Source: Saprospiraceae bacterium (GTDB lineage: Bacteria > Bacteroidota > Bacteroidia > Chitinophagales > Saprospiraceae). From it: a DNA stretch of 64,000 bases. The stretch covers positions 62,001 to 126,000 of the forward strand of contig JAHDFP010000008.1 in assembly GCA_020628095.1 (NCBI GenBank), read 5' to 3'. Shown piece by piece: positions 1 to 9,196 of the stretch. The notes below the pieces were generated by a model that saw only the letters and a list, made by a program, of their open reading frames with translations, was not told where the DNA came from and did no database searches. Each line of letters opens with the position of its first letter. Within the stretch, counting starts at the first letter, position 1. Made by a program: the position numbers and the translations under genes.

Positions 1-71
1 AGCGTGAACAGAAGTCCGAGGATCTCCCCACAAGGTCGAGATGAAAAAGAAATTCTTTAGGAACAAAAAAA

Positions 72-362
72 TTACCTGATAACCACCTTATCCACCTGAC
101 AATATTCCAGCACCTTATTCATTTTGGTGATGATGCTTTCTTTGGTGAGGAGGAGTTCTTGTTTGAGAGGGGCGGAGGAGATGTATAGGGTGAGGGTGCC
201 GTTTTGGTATTGGACACGGGTGGTGTAGCTGGAGATCATTTCTCCCATCGTATCGCGAAAAATTTGTTCTACATTATAAGACTGGTACTTACGGGATAAT
301 CGGGACTTATTGCGTAACACATTAGTCAGGAGGTCTTTGATATTTTTTTCTTCTTGGCTCAC
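72..362 (-). CDS. DUF721 (DciA-like) protein
   Basis: A 96-residue protein consisting of a single DUF721 domain. The family includes DciA, which helps load the replicative helicase in bacteria lacking DnaC-type loaders; for Bacteroidota members this role is inferred from the family. It lies directly downstream of recF, and the recF stop TAG and this GTG start share one base (TAGTG), so the two are translationally coupled. The recF/DUF721 pairing is usual in Bacteroidota and supports a job at replication or repair forks. A GTG start fits because no upstream in-frame ATG lies outside recF. Confidence 0.85.
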   Translation of the reverse strand: MSQEEKNIKDLLTNVLRNKSRLSRKYQSYNVEQIFRDTMGEMISSYTTRVQYQNGTLTLYISSAPLKQELLLTKESIITKMNKVLEYCQVDKVVIR

Positions 363-1468
363 TAGGTTATGGTACCGTTATCTACTTTGAGAGTTTTATA
401 ATTTATATTGAGATCGGATAGCTGGTCTGTGACGCGCTTATCCTCCGTATCAGTAATGAATACCTGCGCCCCGATCTGATGATGACAAATATCCAAAAAC
501 TGATACACGCGCTGAGAATCCAACTTATCAAATATATCATCTAATAATAAAATGGGAATTTTCTGCGCATCGTTCCTTACCCAGACTAATTGTGCCAATT
601 TTATTGCGATGATACTGGACTTGAGTTGGCCCTGCGAGGCATATTTCTTGATGGGTTTGCCATCTAGCATGATGGTCATATCGTCCTTATGGATGCCCGC
701 ATTGGATTTGCCAGAGGCGAGATCCAGATTTTTATGTGTCGCAATGAGTTGTGACCATGACTGCTCTGAGAGTTGCGACTGATACGCGATGGAGACACTT
801 TCGTTACCACCTGAGAGTTTCAGATACAGATCATTGACGATAGGGATACTGGCCTCCAGATAATGCTTTCTTTTATTATATAGATAAGTCGCTGGCTCTT
901 CCATCTTGACAGATAGCGCCTCCAGCAGTATCTGATCTACCCTCCCCGTCTCACGATGAGATTTGAGGACGGCATTACGTTGCTTGAGCAATCGGTTATA
1001 GAGTAATAAGGACTTGAGGTAGGTCTTATCGACTTTGGAGAGTGTCTTATCCATCAGTCGCCGTCGCTCCACGGCACTTTCCAGTATAATCAGGATATCC
1101 TTGGGTGCAATCATAAATGCTGGAAACCTACCCAGATGCTCAGAGACGCTTTTCATCTTCTTATCATCGACAGTTATCTTCTTAGTCGCCTCCAGCGAAG
1201 AACTCACCTGCACCTCATATCTGGACTCGGCACATAGGAGACCACATCTGAGATGAAAGAATCCTGTCTCGTGTCTGTATAGAAATTGGTCTTTATAAGA
1301 AAAATAACTCTTGCCGTTACATAGATAATAGATGGCGTCGATAAGAGAGGTCTTGCCAGCTCCATTTATACCCGTTATCACGTTACATTGGGAGTCAAAT
1401 AAGCATTTTGCTTGACTGTAATTCCTATAATTAGACACATTTAGGCTTTCTATGCTTATTCGTTGCAA
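362..1468 (-). CDS. recF: DNA replication and repair protein RecF
   Basis: A 368-residue SMC-like ATPase that helps load RecA onto gapped DNA with RecO and RecR. Walker A (GINGAGKTS) lies at about residues 33-41, and the Walker B region (LLLDDIFDKLD) at about 308-318. Length is normal for RecF. It is divergent from pdhA across a 75-bp spacer and is followed by the overlapping DUF721 gene. Identification rests on full-length family resemblance and intact ATPase motifs. Confidence 0.95.
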   Translation of the reverse strand: MQRISIESLNVSNYRNYSQAKCLFDSQCNVITGINGAGKTSLIDAIYYLCNGKSYFSYKDQFLYRHETGFFHLRCGLLCAESRYEVQVSSSLEATKKITVDDKKMKSVSEHLGRFPAFMIAPKDILIILESAVERRRLMDKTLSKVDKTYLKSLLLYNRLLKQRNAVLKSHRETGRVDQILLEALSVKMEEPATYLYNKRKHYLEASIPIVNDLYLKLSGGNESVSIAYQSQLSEQSWSQLIATHKNLDLASGKSNAGIHKDDMTIMLDGKPIKKYASQGQLKSSIIAIKLAQLVWVRNDAQKIPILLLDDIFDKLDSQRVYQFLDICHHQIGAQVFITDTEDKRVTDQLSDLNINYKTLKVDNGTIT

Positions 1469-1542
1469 AAAATTACTTTTCTTTGAAAGAGAGTGCGAAA
1501 GTTAGAACAATATTTGCATCATTTACATTTAAAAACTGAGAC

Positions 1543-2574
1543 ATGTCCACTGTAACAGCTAAAAAAAGATCGACTAAGAAATCGACACCAGAATTTTCTA
1601 AAGACACTTACCTTAATTGGTACGAGGTGATGCTGAGGATCAGAAAATTTGAAGAGGCTTCGCTCAAGGCGTACAGTCAGCAGAAAATACGTGGATTTTT
1701 GCATGTCTACATCGGTCAGGAGGCTATCGCAGCAGGTCTCGTCTCCGCCCTTCGTAAAGAAGACAAAATAGCAACCGCCTACAGACAGCATGGCATCGCA
1801 TTATCGCGTGGTATAAGCTCTGATAAGTGTATGGCCGAGCTATTCGGCAAGGTAACTGGTGTGGTCAAAGGCAAAGGTGGCTCCATGCACTTTTCGTCCA
1901 AAGAGCATAACTATATAGGTGGCAATGGTATTGTAGGAGCGCAGATTCCTATCGGTACAGGTGTGGCACTGGCAGAGCAGTATAAGGGCACTGATAACCT
2001 TTGTGTGACGATGTTTGGTGATGGTGCGGCGCGACAAGGGGCGCTGCATGAGGCATTTAACATGGCCATGACGTGGAAACTACCCGTCTTATATATCTGT
2101 GAGAATAACAAATACGCGATGGGAACATCCGTGGAGCGTACGAGTAATGTAGAGGACATTCATAAGTTAGGTCTCGGCTATGATATGCCAAGCGAAGCCG
2201 TCGATGGCATGTCCCCTGAGAGCGTCCATAGAGCCTTAGCCAAGGCAGCAGAACACATCCGCGCTGGCAAAGGACCATATTTCTTAGAAATCAAGACCTA
2301 TAGATACAGAGGGCACTCTGTCTCAGATCCAGGCACTTATCGCACCAAAGACGAGCTCAACGACTATAAAGATCGCGACCCGATCAAGGAAACAGAAGAA
2401 AAAATAATCTCTGAGGGCATCGCTACTCAGAAAGAAATAGATAATATCAAAGAAGCCATCAAAGCTGAAATCGCTGCGGCTGTCATATTTGCCGAAAACT
2501 CCGATTATCCGCTCGGATCAGAGCTATATGACCATAACTACGTGCAAAAAGATTACCCATTTATCATGGACTAA
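1543..2574 (+). CDS. pdhA: pyruvate dehydrogenase E1 component, alpha subunit
   Basis: A 343-residue E1 alpha subunit of the pyruvate dehydrogenase complex, a thiamine diphosphate-dependent decarboxylase that feeds acetyl groups to lipoyl E2. The ThDP motif starts with GDG at residue 159 and ends with the NN pair near 188-189. The regulatory loop YRYRGHSVSDPGTYR lies near residue 260. The beta subunit is not adjacent, a common arrangement in Bacteroidota. A basic, disordered extension of about 20 residues precedes the domain. The complex acts in the cytosol. Confidence 0.95.
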   Translation: MSTVTAKKRSTKKSTPEFSKDTYLNWYEVMLRIRKFEEASLKAYSQQKIRGFLHVYIGQEAIAAGLVSALRKEDKIATAYRQHGIALSRGISSDKCMAELFGKVTGVVKGKGGSMHFSSKEHNYIGGNGIVGAQIPIGTGVALAEQYKGTDNLCVTMFGDGAARQGALHEAFNMAMTWKLPVLYICENNKYAMGTSVERTSNVEDIHKLGLGYDMPSEAVDGMSPESVHRALAKAAEHIRAGKGPYFLEIKTYRYRGHSVSDPGTYRTKDELNDYKDRDPIKETEEKIISEGIATQKEIDNIKEAIKAEIAAAVIFAENSDYPLGSELYDHNYVQKDYPFIMD

Positions 2575-2642
2575 AATAAGTCCCCGATATATCGTTTTCT
2601 TTAAGTATTTTTGCGCAGTTTTTTAAGATATTCCACACATAG

Positions 2643-3344
2643 ATGGCAAAGAACAGAAACAACAGAAAGAAAAAAAAGCAGGACGAGGATCAGCTGATTG
2701 ATATCGTCGAGGTAAAGGACACGGCGACCGATTGGTTTGAGAGAAACAAATCAATGGTACTCGGTGGATTAGGTCTATTGCTATTATTGGTAATCGGTGG
2801 ATTAGTCTACAAGTACATGATCAAAGAACCCAAAGAAAACGAAGCGAAAGCCGCTATATATAAGGCAGAGCAGCAGTTTCAGAGAGATTCTTTCGCTTTA
2901 GCATTGGAGAATCCAGGTGGAGGATTTGAGGGTCTACTCGACGTGATAGAGAACTATAGTGGCACCAAGACCTCTAATCTGGCTAAGCTATACGCGGGTA
3001 TCTCTTACCTTAATCTGGGTAGATACGAGGACGCTATAGAGTATCTGGAGGCACATAGCGCGGCAGGTACTTATTCTCCTATTTTGAAAAATGGTAATCT
3101 CGGTGATGCGCATTCAGAGTTGGGAGATTTTGACACGGCGATGTCATTCTATGAGAAAGCAGCCAATGCCAATGAAGATGCTCTACTGACCCCTTACTAC
3201 TTATACAAATTGGGTCTGTTAGCTAATAAAAATGGCAATACCAGCAAGGCACTATCGGCATTCGAAAAAATAAGAGACAATTATCCTGATAGCGAAGAAG
3301 CACGAAAAGTACCTAGGCTGATCGCTGGATTGTCTAACTCATAA
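2643..3344 (+). CDS. membrane-anchored tetratricopeptide repeat protein
   Basis: 233 residues: a basic and acidic N-terminal tail, one transmembrane helix at about 39-60 (glycine/leucine-rich), then three to four TPR units to the C-terminus. The topology resembles YfgM, which works with the SecYEG/PpiD periplasmic chaperone system; this equivalence is inference. It is followed after 6 bp by ribH, and this TPR-ribH pairing is common in Bacteroidota. An exact TANNTTTG match (TATTTTTG, 2606-2613) upstream is a likely -7 promoter element. Confidence 0.85.
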   Translation: MAKNRNNRKKKKQDEDQLIDIVEVKDTATDWFERNKSMVLGGLGLLLLLVIGGLVYKYMIKEPKENEAKAAIYKAEQQFQRDSFALALENPGGGFEGLLDVIENYSGTKTSNLAKLYAGISYLNLGRYEDAIEYLEAHSAAGTYSPILKNGNLGDAHSELGDFDTAMSFYEKAANANEDALLTPYYLYKLGLLANKNGNTSKALSAFEKIRDNYPDSEEARKVPRLIAGLSNS

Positions 3345-3350
3345 GCCGAC

Positions 3351-3863
3351 TTGAGCTCCAAAGACAAGAACTTATCGACACCTCACGGAGACATTCCTTC
3401 TGCTGAGGGTTACAAAATACATATCGCCGTCTCGGACTGGAATGCCGAGATAACGCATAAGCTATTAGACGGCGCGCAGCAATCACTAAAGGACGCTGGT
3501 ATACATGCCGATGACATGGTCGTCGTGCATACACCAGGAGCATTTGAGTTGCCCGTCGCCGCTAAGACTCTGCTCAAAAGTCAAGCCGCCGATGCCGTCA
3601 TCTGTCTCGGTTGTGTAATCAAGGGTGACACGGACCACGACATTTATATCAACCAAGCCGTCGCCACGGGCCTGACTAATCTATCCATCGCCTCTGGTAA
3701 GCCCATTATATTCGGCCTACTGACGGTCAATAACAAAGAGCAAGCACTGGAGCGATCTGGTGGCAAATATGGCAACAAAGGCACAGAAGCCGCACACACC
3801 GCCATACAGATGGTCCACATGCAAAAGGAGATCAACATCCCAAAATCCACCATAGGATTCTAA
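3351..3863 (+). CDS. ribH: 6,7-dimethyl-8-ribityllumazine synthase
   Basis: A 170-residue lumazine synthase, which condenses 5-amino-6-ribitylamino-uracil with 3,4-dihydroxy-2-butanone 4-phosphate in riboflavin synthesis. Family motifs include the substrate loops around PGAFELP and the conserved GCVIKGDTDHDIYI segment carrying the catalytic histidine. The start is TTG, six bases after the upstream TPR gene. The N-terminal extension of about 20 residues is typical of Bacteroidota RibH. The product forms cytosolic pentamers or capsid-like icosahedra. Confidence 0.95.
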   Translation: MSSKDKNLSTPHGDIPSAEGYKIHIAVSDWNAEITHKLLDGAQQSLKDAGIHADDMVVVHTPGAFELPVAAKTLLKSQAADAVICLGCVIKGDTDHDIYINQAVATGLTNLSIASGKPIIFGLLTVNNKEQALERSGGKYGNKGTEAAHTAIQMVHMQKEINIPKSTIGF

Positions 3864-3953
3864 ACTCGCACTTACTACAATAATTGGCTGTCTATCCTTA
3901 ACTTGATCGCTCTTAGCGAGTCTTCTCACACAAGAGAACAAGTAAATTATATT

Positions 3954-4808
3954 ATGAAACTATCAATTATAGAGACGGGATATTTCAAATTAGATGGTGG
4001 CGCAATGTTTGGTGTGGTGCCTAAGCAACTCTGGAAAAAGCTCAATCCCCCCGATGATAACAACATGTGTACCTGGTCCATGCGCTGCCTCCTCATAGAG
4101 CAAGGCGATCAGAAGATTCTGATAGATACGGGCATCGGCAATAAGCAGGATGCCAAGTTTATGTCCCACTTTGAGCCGCATGGGGATGATAGTCTGATGC
4201 AGTCCCTCGCTCAGGCTGGTGTGCAGGCTGATGATATTACGGATGTCATTATCACACACCTACACTTTGACCATGTGGGCGGTGCCGTCCTCCGCGATGG
4301 CTCCGACAGACTCCTTCCCACTTTCCCCAATGCCACCTACTGGGTATCACAAAAACATTATGACTGGGCCTGTGATCCTAACATGCGCGAGAAAGCCTCT
4401 TTCCTCAAAGAGAATTTCGTTCCTCTCCGAGAGCATGGCGTCCTACAGTTCACCGAAGACAAAGACGGCCAAGAACTCCTCCCCAATATATTCCTCAGAT
4501 ATGCGCACGGTCACACGAGTCACATGATCACACCACATATCCATCTGCCCTCGGGTAACGTCCTTATATACGCTGCCGATTTGATGCCTTCCAGTTTTCA
4601 TATCCGCAAGCCCTTCGTCATGAGTTACGATATACAGCCACTGGTCACCCTCCAAGAAAGAGACGCCCTCTACTCAGAAGCCATCGCCGACAACTACTAC
4701 ATCTTCTACGAGCATGACCCCAAGACCGCCATCGGCAAGTTATGTCAAAATGAGAAAGGGCGGTATTATTCTGATAATGAAGTGGGGATGGGTGTGGTGT
4801 TGGGGTGA
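3954..4808 (+). CDS. metallo-beta-lactamase-fold hydrolase
   Basis: A 284-residue MBL-fold enzyme. The zinc-binding motif HLHFDHVGG is intact, with further ligands in HGHTSHM and in the ADLMPS region. It resembles the broad quorum-quenching lactonase/AttM-like group, but the substrate cannot be told from sequence. I chose ATG 3954 because the earlier TTG (3903) adds a 17-residue stretch with no family resemblance and this ATG begins at the first beta strand (MKLSIIETGYF). There is no signal peptide, so it is cytosolic. Confidence 0.85.
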   Translation: MKLSIIETGYFKLDGGAMFGVVPKQLWKKLNPPDDNNMCTWSMRCLLIEQGDQKILIDTGIGNKQDAKFMSHFEPHGDDSLMQSLAQAGVQADDITDVIITHLHFDHVGGAVLRDGSDRLLPTFPNATYWVSQKHYDWACDPNMREKASFLKENFVPLREHGVLQFTEDKDGQELLPNIFLRYAHGHTSHMITPHIHLPSGNVLIYAADLMPSSFHIRKPFVMSYDIQPLVTLQERDALYSEAIADNYYIFYEHDPKTAIGKLCQNEKGRYYSDNEVGMGVVLG

Positions 4809-5268
4809 GTTTTTTTCACTTGTGCTATCACTTAAATTGATTTAGGCTTATTAGATTTTTCATTGTCTGATTATTTGAGGGTTTATGCTTGGGAGGTATG
4901 GGTTCTTGTGGGTTAGTTATACAGTACTTAGATTAGTTATTGTCAATATTATTTATCTAAAAAATATCTGGGTTAGGGGGTAACGAAATTGTTTTGTGTG
5001 ACACTATGTATGTGTAGGCTGAAAGTACATTATGGTACAAAGTCTTAAAGTTCCTCGTATAAAATATTTAGCATCAATTACGACAAAAAATTGACTGAAA
5101 AATCAAGTAAATCCAGAACAAACTTTATGGAAGCGGACAAAATCAAGATAGACGCTTTGAGTTAAAAGGTATACTTAATTGAGTAACTCCTAAATTTTAT
5201 TCTGATTGATGCAAAGAGAGGTTTTCTCTTGACGGAAGAGCAACCGATTTGCTCAAAATCATTGTAAA
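4809..5268. other. intergenic spacer, no gene seen
   Basis: About 460 AT-rich bases between the MBL-fold gene and a lipoprotein gene. I see no convincing reading frame, tRNA or strong terminator. A small inverted repeat (AGCAA...TTGCT, about 5239-5253) lies just before the next start codon and could fold near the ribosome-binding region. The spacer marks the change from housekeeping genes to AT-rich accessory genes. Confidence 0.5.
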
Positions 5269-6150
5269 ATGAAAAATATAGGACTAATTTTTATTTGTTT
5301 ATTCACATTTTCTTGCTCAAATATTGAAATGCAAAATTGTGTTATTGATTCAGATATTGGGATACAAAATCTTGATGATGGAGAATTTCATAACTTTTTA
5401 GTTAACTTAACTATTGAAAATTTAACATCTTGTCCTGATAATTCTGCTTCTTTAAGTAACTCAATGAAATCAATTATAATAGCAAATTCAAGTCTAATCG
5501 AGAATCAGTTTCAGCTTGAAAATGGTTCAATTTTTAGCGTTATGGAAACGCTAAATCTTGATGATCATATATCACCAATTTTTAATAATCCCAATTATTG
5601 GAGTTATCAAATTACTAATTCTAATTTCTCGAATGACCTAATATCTGCAATTGTAAATGCAGAATCCTTATTTGATAACATACCTGAAAATGTTATTACG
5701 GTAGACGATTTTTCACTTTTAATATGTGAATACTTCACAACAAACATTGATCAAATAAGTGATTATGACGAAAAAATCTATTTTGAATCCTTTATAGATG
5801 TTCTAAACAAATCAGCAAAACTTTGGGCTCCTTCAGAAGTTGGAGGGTTAGGTTCGAGTGAATTACTTCAAAATAAGTATGGAGCTACATGCAGTTCTTC
5901 AGTTAATAGCAATAATGTTGAGAAAAGAGGAATCTGGGGAAGTTTCAGGGATTGGGCTATGTCGACGGCAGCAGGGGTATTTGTATTAACAGATGCTACA
6001 ATGGCTGTTACGGCAACTGCGGCCGCTCTGACTGCAACAGCAGGGGCCGGAGCACTTCCGCTTTGCGGGGGAATACCTTGTGCAGGAGTCGCAGGCGTTA
6101 TTACAGGTGCTGGAGCTTCCATTGCCTCACAAATACCATATATGGGATGA
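5269..6150 (+). CDS. lipoprotein with Gly/Ala-rich hydrophobic tail
   Basis: 293 residues with a lipoprotein signal: hydrophobic core, then FTFSC with the acylated cysteine near residue 16. The middle is an asparagine/isoleucine-rich helical region of unknown fold. The last 70 residues are strikingly different: hydrophobic, built of Ala, Gly, Thr and Val, with a CGGIPCAG pair of cysteines. This tail looks like a membrane-inserting hairpin rather than a soluble domain. The next gene overlaps it by ATGA, so the two are probably co-translated. I do not recognise a family. A membrane-active toxin-like role is possible but unproved. Confidence 0.7.
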   Translation: MKNIGLIFICLFTFSCSNIEMQNCVIDSDIGIQNLDDGEFHNFLVNLTIENLTSCPDNSASLSNSMKSIIIANSSLIENQFQLENGSIFSVMETLNLDDHISPIFNNPNYWSYQITNSNFSNDLISAIVNAESLFDNIPENVITVDDFSLLICEYFTTNIDQISDYDEKIYFESFIDVLNKSAKLWAPSEVGGLGSSELLQNKYGATCSSSVNSNNVEKRGIWGSFRDWAMSTAAGVFVLTDATMAVTATAAALTATAGAGALPLCGGIPCAGVAGVITGAGASIASQIPYMG

Positions 6151-6329
6151 CCAAATTAAAAATTTCATCGTTGTTCTTGGTTCTTCTTGGCTTATTCGTT
6201 TTCATTACTTCTTGCTTTCAACTAATTCATAAATTTGACGCAGGATTTAATATATTAATCCAGAACAGTTTAATAGGAGTTCCAATTTGTCTTATTGCAA
6301 CATATTTCGCAATTAAAAAATCAAAATAA
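6147..6329 (+). CDS. small two-helix membrane protein
   Basis: 60 residues starting at the ATG of an ATGA overlap with the preceding lipoprotein gene. It has two hydrophobic segments (about residues 7-23 and 40-56) separated by a short polar loop, and a basic C-terminus (KKSK). Tight coupling to a protein with a membrane-active-looking tail is the layout seen for toxin/immunity or partner pairs, but no family is recognised. A start further upstream in this frame would overlap the lipoprotein deeply and gives an arginine/cysteine-rich stretch unlike a protein. Confidence 0.6.
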   Translation: MTKLKISSLFLVLLGLFVFITSCFQLIHKFDAGFNILIQNSLIGVPICLIATYFAIKKSK

Positions 6330-6341
6330 TAGATGCTAACA

Positions 6342-6389
6342 AGCGATTAAAACGGAAGTCAGGCTATTGTCTGACTTCCTCGTATCGCT
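6342..6389 (+). repeat. two-part hairpin
   Basis: Inner 9-bp perfect stem GGAAGTCAG (6354-6362) with CTGACTTCC (6371-6379), and an outer 6-bp stem AGCGAT (6342-6347) with ATCGCT (6384-6389), separated by unpaired bases on both sides. No T-run follows, so it is not a standard intrinsic terminator. It starts 12 bases after the small membrane protein gene ends and may protect or process its mRNA. Confidence 0.55.
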
Positions 6390-6581
6390 GATGGATTCTG
6401 AGCAATTCTCTCTGCGGACAGAAACAGAACAAACGGATACGGTGTAATACCAAAATAAAATTAGACACTTCGTGGAGAGCCCCTTTGGATTTTTTATCTT
6501 GAAACTCCACATATCCCCCGAACCGTTATACCGCATCAGAAATTGAAAACAATTGAATAAAACCTCAAAATATTAATAGGA

Positions 6582-6707
6582 ATGGGAATTACAAATTCAT
6601 TCAGAACCGTCAAAGGGCGAAATACATTTGGTAGATACTACGACAATTTGACACAAATTCTGCTTATAAGTATTTTAATGATCGGACTTGGATCTTTTAT
6701 TCGCTAG
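6582..6707 (+). CDS. possible 41-residue membrane peptide
   Basis: An ATG-started frame of 41 residues in otherwise empty sequence. The N-terminal half is basic and polar, and residues 26-40 form one hydrophobic helix ending in arginine. There is a weak purine-rich stretch upstream. Supported only by composition and position; it could be chance. Confidence 0.3.
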   Translation: MGITNSFRTVKGRNTFGRYYDNLTQILLISILMIGLGSFIR

Positions 6708-6830
6708 TATAGTAAAAGGAAGTCTTTGAACACAGATGAAGAACCCAACGCGAAGAAATAGAAATATTGGAACTGCCAAACAAGGTTATGGAAATACAAC
6801 AAACTTGTCATTCCCCGCTCCGCAATTGTT

Positions 6831-7529
6831 ATGAAGAGTTTCTTTGAACGACTAACTAAATACACAAAAGAATACAGAACAATAAATGGTAATAACTTTC
6901 AATTTGTAATTGAAGAAACAAGAGAGAATTCGGAACATAGTTGTACCGTGAATGATATTGCCGAGATCCTTAGACATATAAAGCCAAGTGATTACAGTAG
7001 ACTTAATCTAATTGTATTAAGACAACCCAAACGAAAAGAAGAAATACTTAATCCTGTTTGGGGAAGACTAATCTATCTTTACAAATTCGAAAAAGAAATT
7101 CAACCTGCTATCATTATTGAAGCACAAGAAATTGGCAAACAAATCAAGTGGAAGAACAATTTGAAACCGGACTTTCAAAAGGAATTGGAACGATTAAAAG
7201 CTGATGGCCACATAATCGATTCGACTAAACGGGAATTCATCATTGAATCAACTAAAGAATCAATAAGGTCCACACAATAGTACAGAACCATACCTCACGA
7301 AATTGGACATTATAAACATTTTTTAGAGTTAGTAGGTGAAATTGAAGATAGCCCTGATTCAGAAACCTATGAAGAATACGAAATACGAGAAGATAAATAT
7401 CATAACTTGAACACAGATATTAAAGAGAAGTTTGCACATAACTATGCAGATAAATTCAGAATGGAAATGACCAAAATTGGGGTAATTCCATTCGAACAAC
7501 TTATAGACGAAAAAGATAACTATTCTTAA
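6831..7529 (+). pseudogene. HEIGH-motif protein interrupted by an amber codon
   Basis: The frame from ATG 6831 meets TAG at 7278-7280 after 149 residues, then continues in the same frame for 82 more residues to TAA 7527-7529. The downstream part contains PHEIGHY, an HExxH zinc-binding motif, and a later helix with KFAHNYADKF that could supply the third ligand. The two parts read as one protein of about 232 residues: an alpha/beta N-terminal half, then the metal site. TAG differs from CAG (Gln) by one transition. Either the gene is dead, the amber is suppressed, or the base is an error. If translation stops at 7280 the product lacks the catalytic motif. Confidence 0.65.
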
Positions 7530-7602
7530 TAATAGATACCACAGCATATTTCTCCTTCGTCGAAAGATGCAGGGTATCATCGGTCATCTATAATCCATAA
7601 AA

Positions 7603-8118
7603 ATGGAAATACAATTAATAAAGGAAGACATTACCAAAGTTCAAGCAGATGCAATAGTAAATGCAGCAAATACTTCTCTTTTAGGAGGTGGTGGTGTCGA
7701 TGGAGCAATTAATAAAGCAGGAGGAAAAGAAATACTGGAAGAGTGCCGAGCAATAAGAAATAGACAAGGAGGTTGTAAAGTAGGTGAAGCAGTATTCACG
7801 ACAGCAGGAAAACTGAATGCTAAAATAGTTATCCATACTGTTGGTCCAAAATGGAATAAAGGAAAAAGTAACGAATCCGAAAAACTTAAAAACTGCTATT
7901 CCAATTCCTTAAAAATAGCGGAAAAACTCAATCTCAAATCCATAGCTTTTCCAAACATAAGTACAGGAATTTATGGTTATCCAAAATTAGAAGCTGCTCA
8001 AATTGCAATTGAAACAGTCAGAAATCATAAGACAAAGTCTATAAACTTGCTTCTATTCGTATGTTATGACGAAGAGAACTTCAATACCTATAAAGTCAAC
8101 CTCCAAGCATGGGAATGA
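7603..8118 (+). CDS. macro-domain protein, O-acetyl-ADP-ribose deacetylase type
   Basis: A 171-residue single macro domain of the YmdB/MacroD type. The ADP-ribose-binding segment [17 protein letters not shown] lies at about residues 20-36, and the second phosphate loop (ISTGIYGYP) is intact. Such enzymes hydrolyse O-acetyl-ADP-ribose and remove mono-ADP-ribose from proteins. The last 10 bases overlap the DUF1877 gene, so the pair is probably one transcription unit. The cytosolic, complete protein looks functional. Confidence 0.92.
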   Translation: MEIQLIKEDITKVQADAIVNAANTSLLGGGGVDGAINKAGGKEILEECRAIRNRQGGCKVGEAVFTTAGKLNAKIVIHTVGPKWNKGKSNESEKLKNCYSNSLKIAEKLNLKSIAFPNISTGIYGYPKLEAAQIAIETVRNHKTKSINLLLFVCYDEENFNTYKVNLQAWE

Positions 8119-8606
8119 TACTAAACTTTCTAAAAATTGAACAAAACCAGTTGGACATTTTTAAGGAGGATAGTTCCAAACTGGCTCATAGGATATACCA
8201 AGCAGAAAATGAAAGTGATCCAGACTTTCTTGATATAGACAAATCATGGGATGGTATAATCTTTTTGCTGACAGGTCAAAGTGTCCAAAACGCGAGTGGA
8301 GATTTCGTGAAATTAATATTTAGTGGTAACCTAATCGATCCCAATCAAGATCTTGGATATGGACCAGCACACTATCTAAATCCTAATGAAGTCAGCGAAC
8401 TATACGCCAAACTTCAGCAAATAAATACAGAACAACTTAAAATCAATTTTAATGCGCCAATAATGAATACACTAGAAGTCTATCCCAACATTTGGGACGA
8501 TGGCCAATTAGCGATTGACTATTTGATCGATAACTTTATAAACTTAAGGAATTTCTATGCCGATGCTGCCAAAAAGAATCAGGCCATAATAATGATATTA
8601 AATTAG
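8109..8606 (+). CDS. DUF1877 family protein
   Basis: 165 residues. The start [10 protein letters not shown], the central [11 protein letters not shown] and the later [10 protein letters not shown] segment are characteristic of DUF1877, a family of small cytosolic proteins of unknown function that includes E. coli YfbM. It overlaps the macro-domain gene by 10 bases. No catalytic residues can be assigned. Confidence 0.85.
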   Translation: MGMILNFLKIEQNQLDIFKEDSSKLAHRIYQAENESDPDFLDIDKSWDGIIFLLTGQSVQNASGDFVKLIFSGNLIDPNQDLGYGPAHYLNPNEVSELYAKLQQINTEQLKINFNAPIMNTLEVYPNIWDDGQLAIDYLIDNFINLRNFYADAAKKNQAIIMILN

Positions 8607-8614
8607 TAGGTACA

Positions 8615-9082
8615 TCAGCCCTTATCTTTTCCAACACCACCCAATCCAAGAATCAAGAAAACAAGAGAAATAACTTCTAAGACAACCCTACCCCAATGCC
8701 AGTTTCGCCAGCGAACTAATTCATTTTGCAAGTCTTCTGGTGTAAAGATTACCTTATAGAATAGTTGGTTGACTCCGTGGAAGTATAAGAAAAAACAAGC
8801 CACGAATAAGATCGCAAAAATGGAAGAGACCAGGGCATATCGAGTGGCCTTATATTTTTTGCGACGGCTATAGATGGTCAGTAGGATAGGAATGATAGCT
8901 GCTATTATTGTCAGCACCGTATAGAACTTTCCGATGGATGGACCGAATTCTTTATAGTAGGTGTTAAAATCTGTCGGTGATAAGGATTGCCAGTAAGGAA
9001 CAAAAAGCGCGCCCTCCGTTATTTGTGCGCCGATAAAAATCGAGAAAATGGCAACAAATAAAAACTTTAAAAATTGATTCAT
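8615..9082 (-). CDS. DUF1772-like membrane protein
   Basis: 155 residues with four predicted transmembrane helices. The segment LVRWRNWHWGRVVLE before the last helix is a hallmark of DUF1772 (anthrone oxygenase-like) membrane proteins. It is convergent with the DUF1877 gene, the stop codons being 8 bases apart. Substrate unknown. Confidence 0.75.
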   Translation of the reverse strand: MNQFLKFLFVAIFSIFIGAQITEGALFVPYWQSLSPTDFNTYYKEFGPSIGKFYTVLTIIAAIIPILLTIYSRRKKYKATRYALVSSIFAILFVACFFLYFHGVNQLFYKVIFTPEDLQNELVRWRNWHWGRVVLEVISLVFLILGLGGVGKDKG

Positions 9083-9196
9083 AACACTAATTTAGACGCA
9101 TACTAAAGATATGCTCAGTCTAAAGGTAGAGCTATACTTTCTATTAAATGAGAATAACTTTGATATAATCATCGTCGCTCTAAAATACAATTACAG

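Noticed and set aside
3064-3080. GGTACTTATT (reverse complement AATAAGTACC) inside the TPR gene near 2643-3344
   Set aside because: No -7 element follows at the right distance and no minus-strand gene starts nearby; it codes for Gly-Thr-Tyr. Counted as chance.
6331-6390. Possible integron attC site (GCTAAC followed by AAGCGAT and an inner hairpin)
   Set aside because: The matching 3' half (GTTRRRY and its partner box) is missing and no integrase or cassette array is seen. Kept only as a hairpin.
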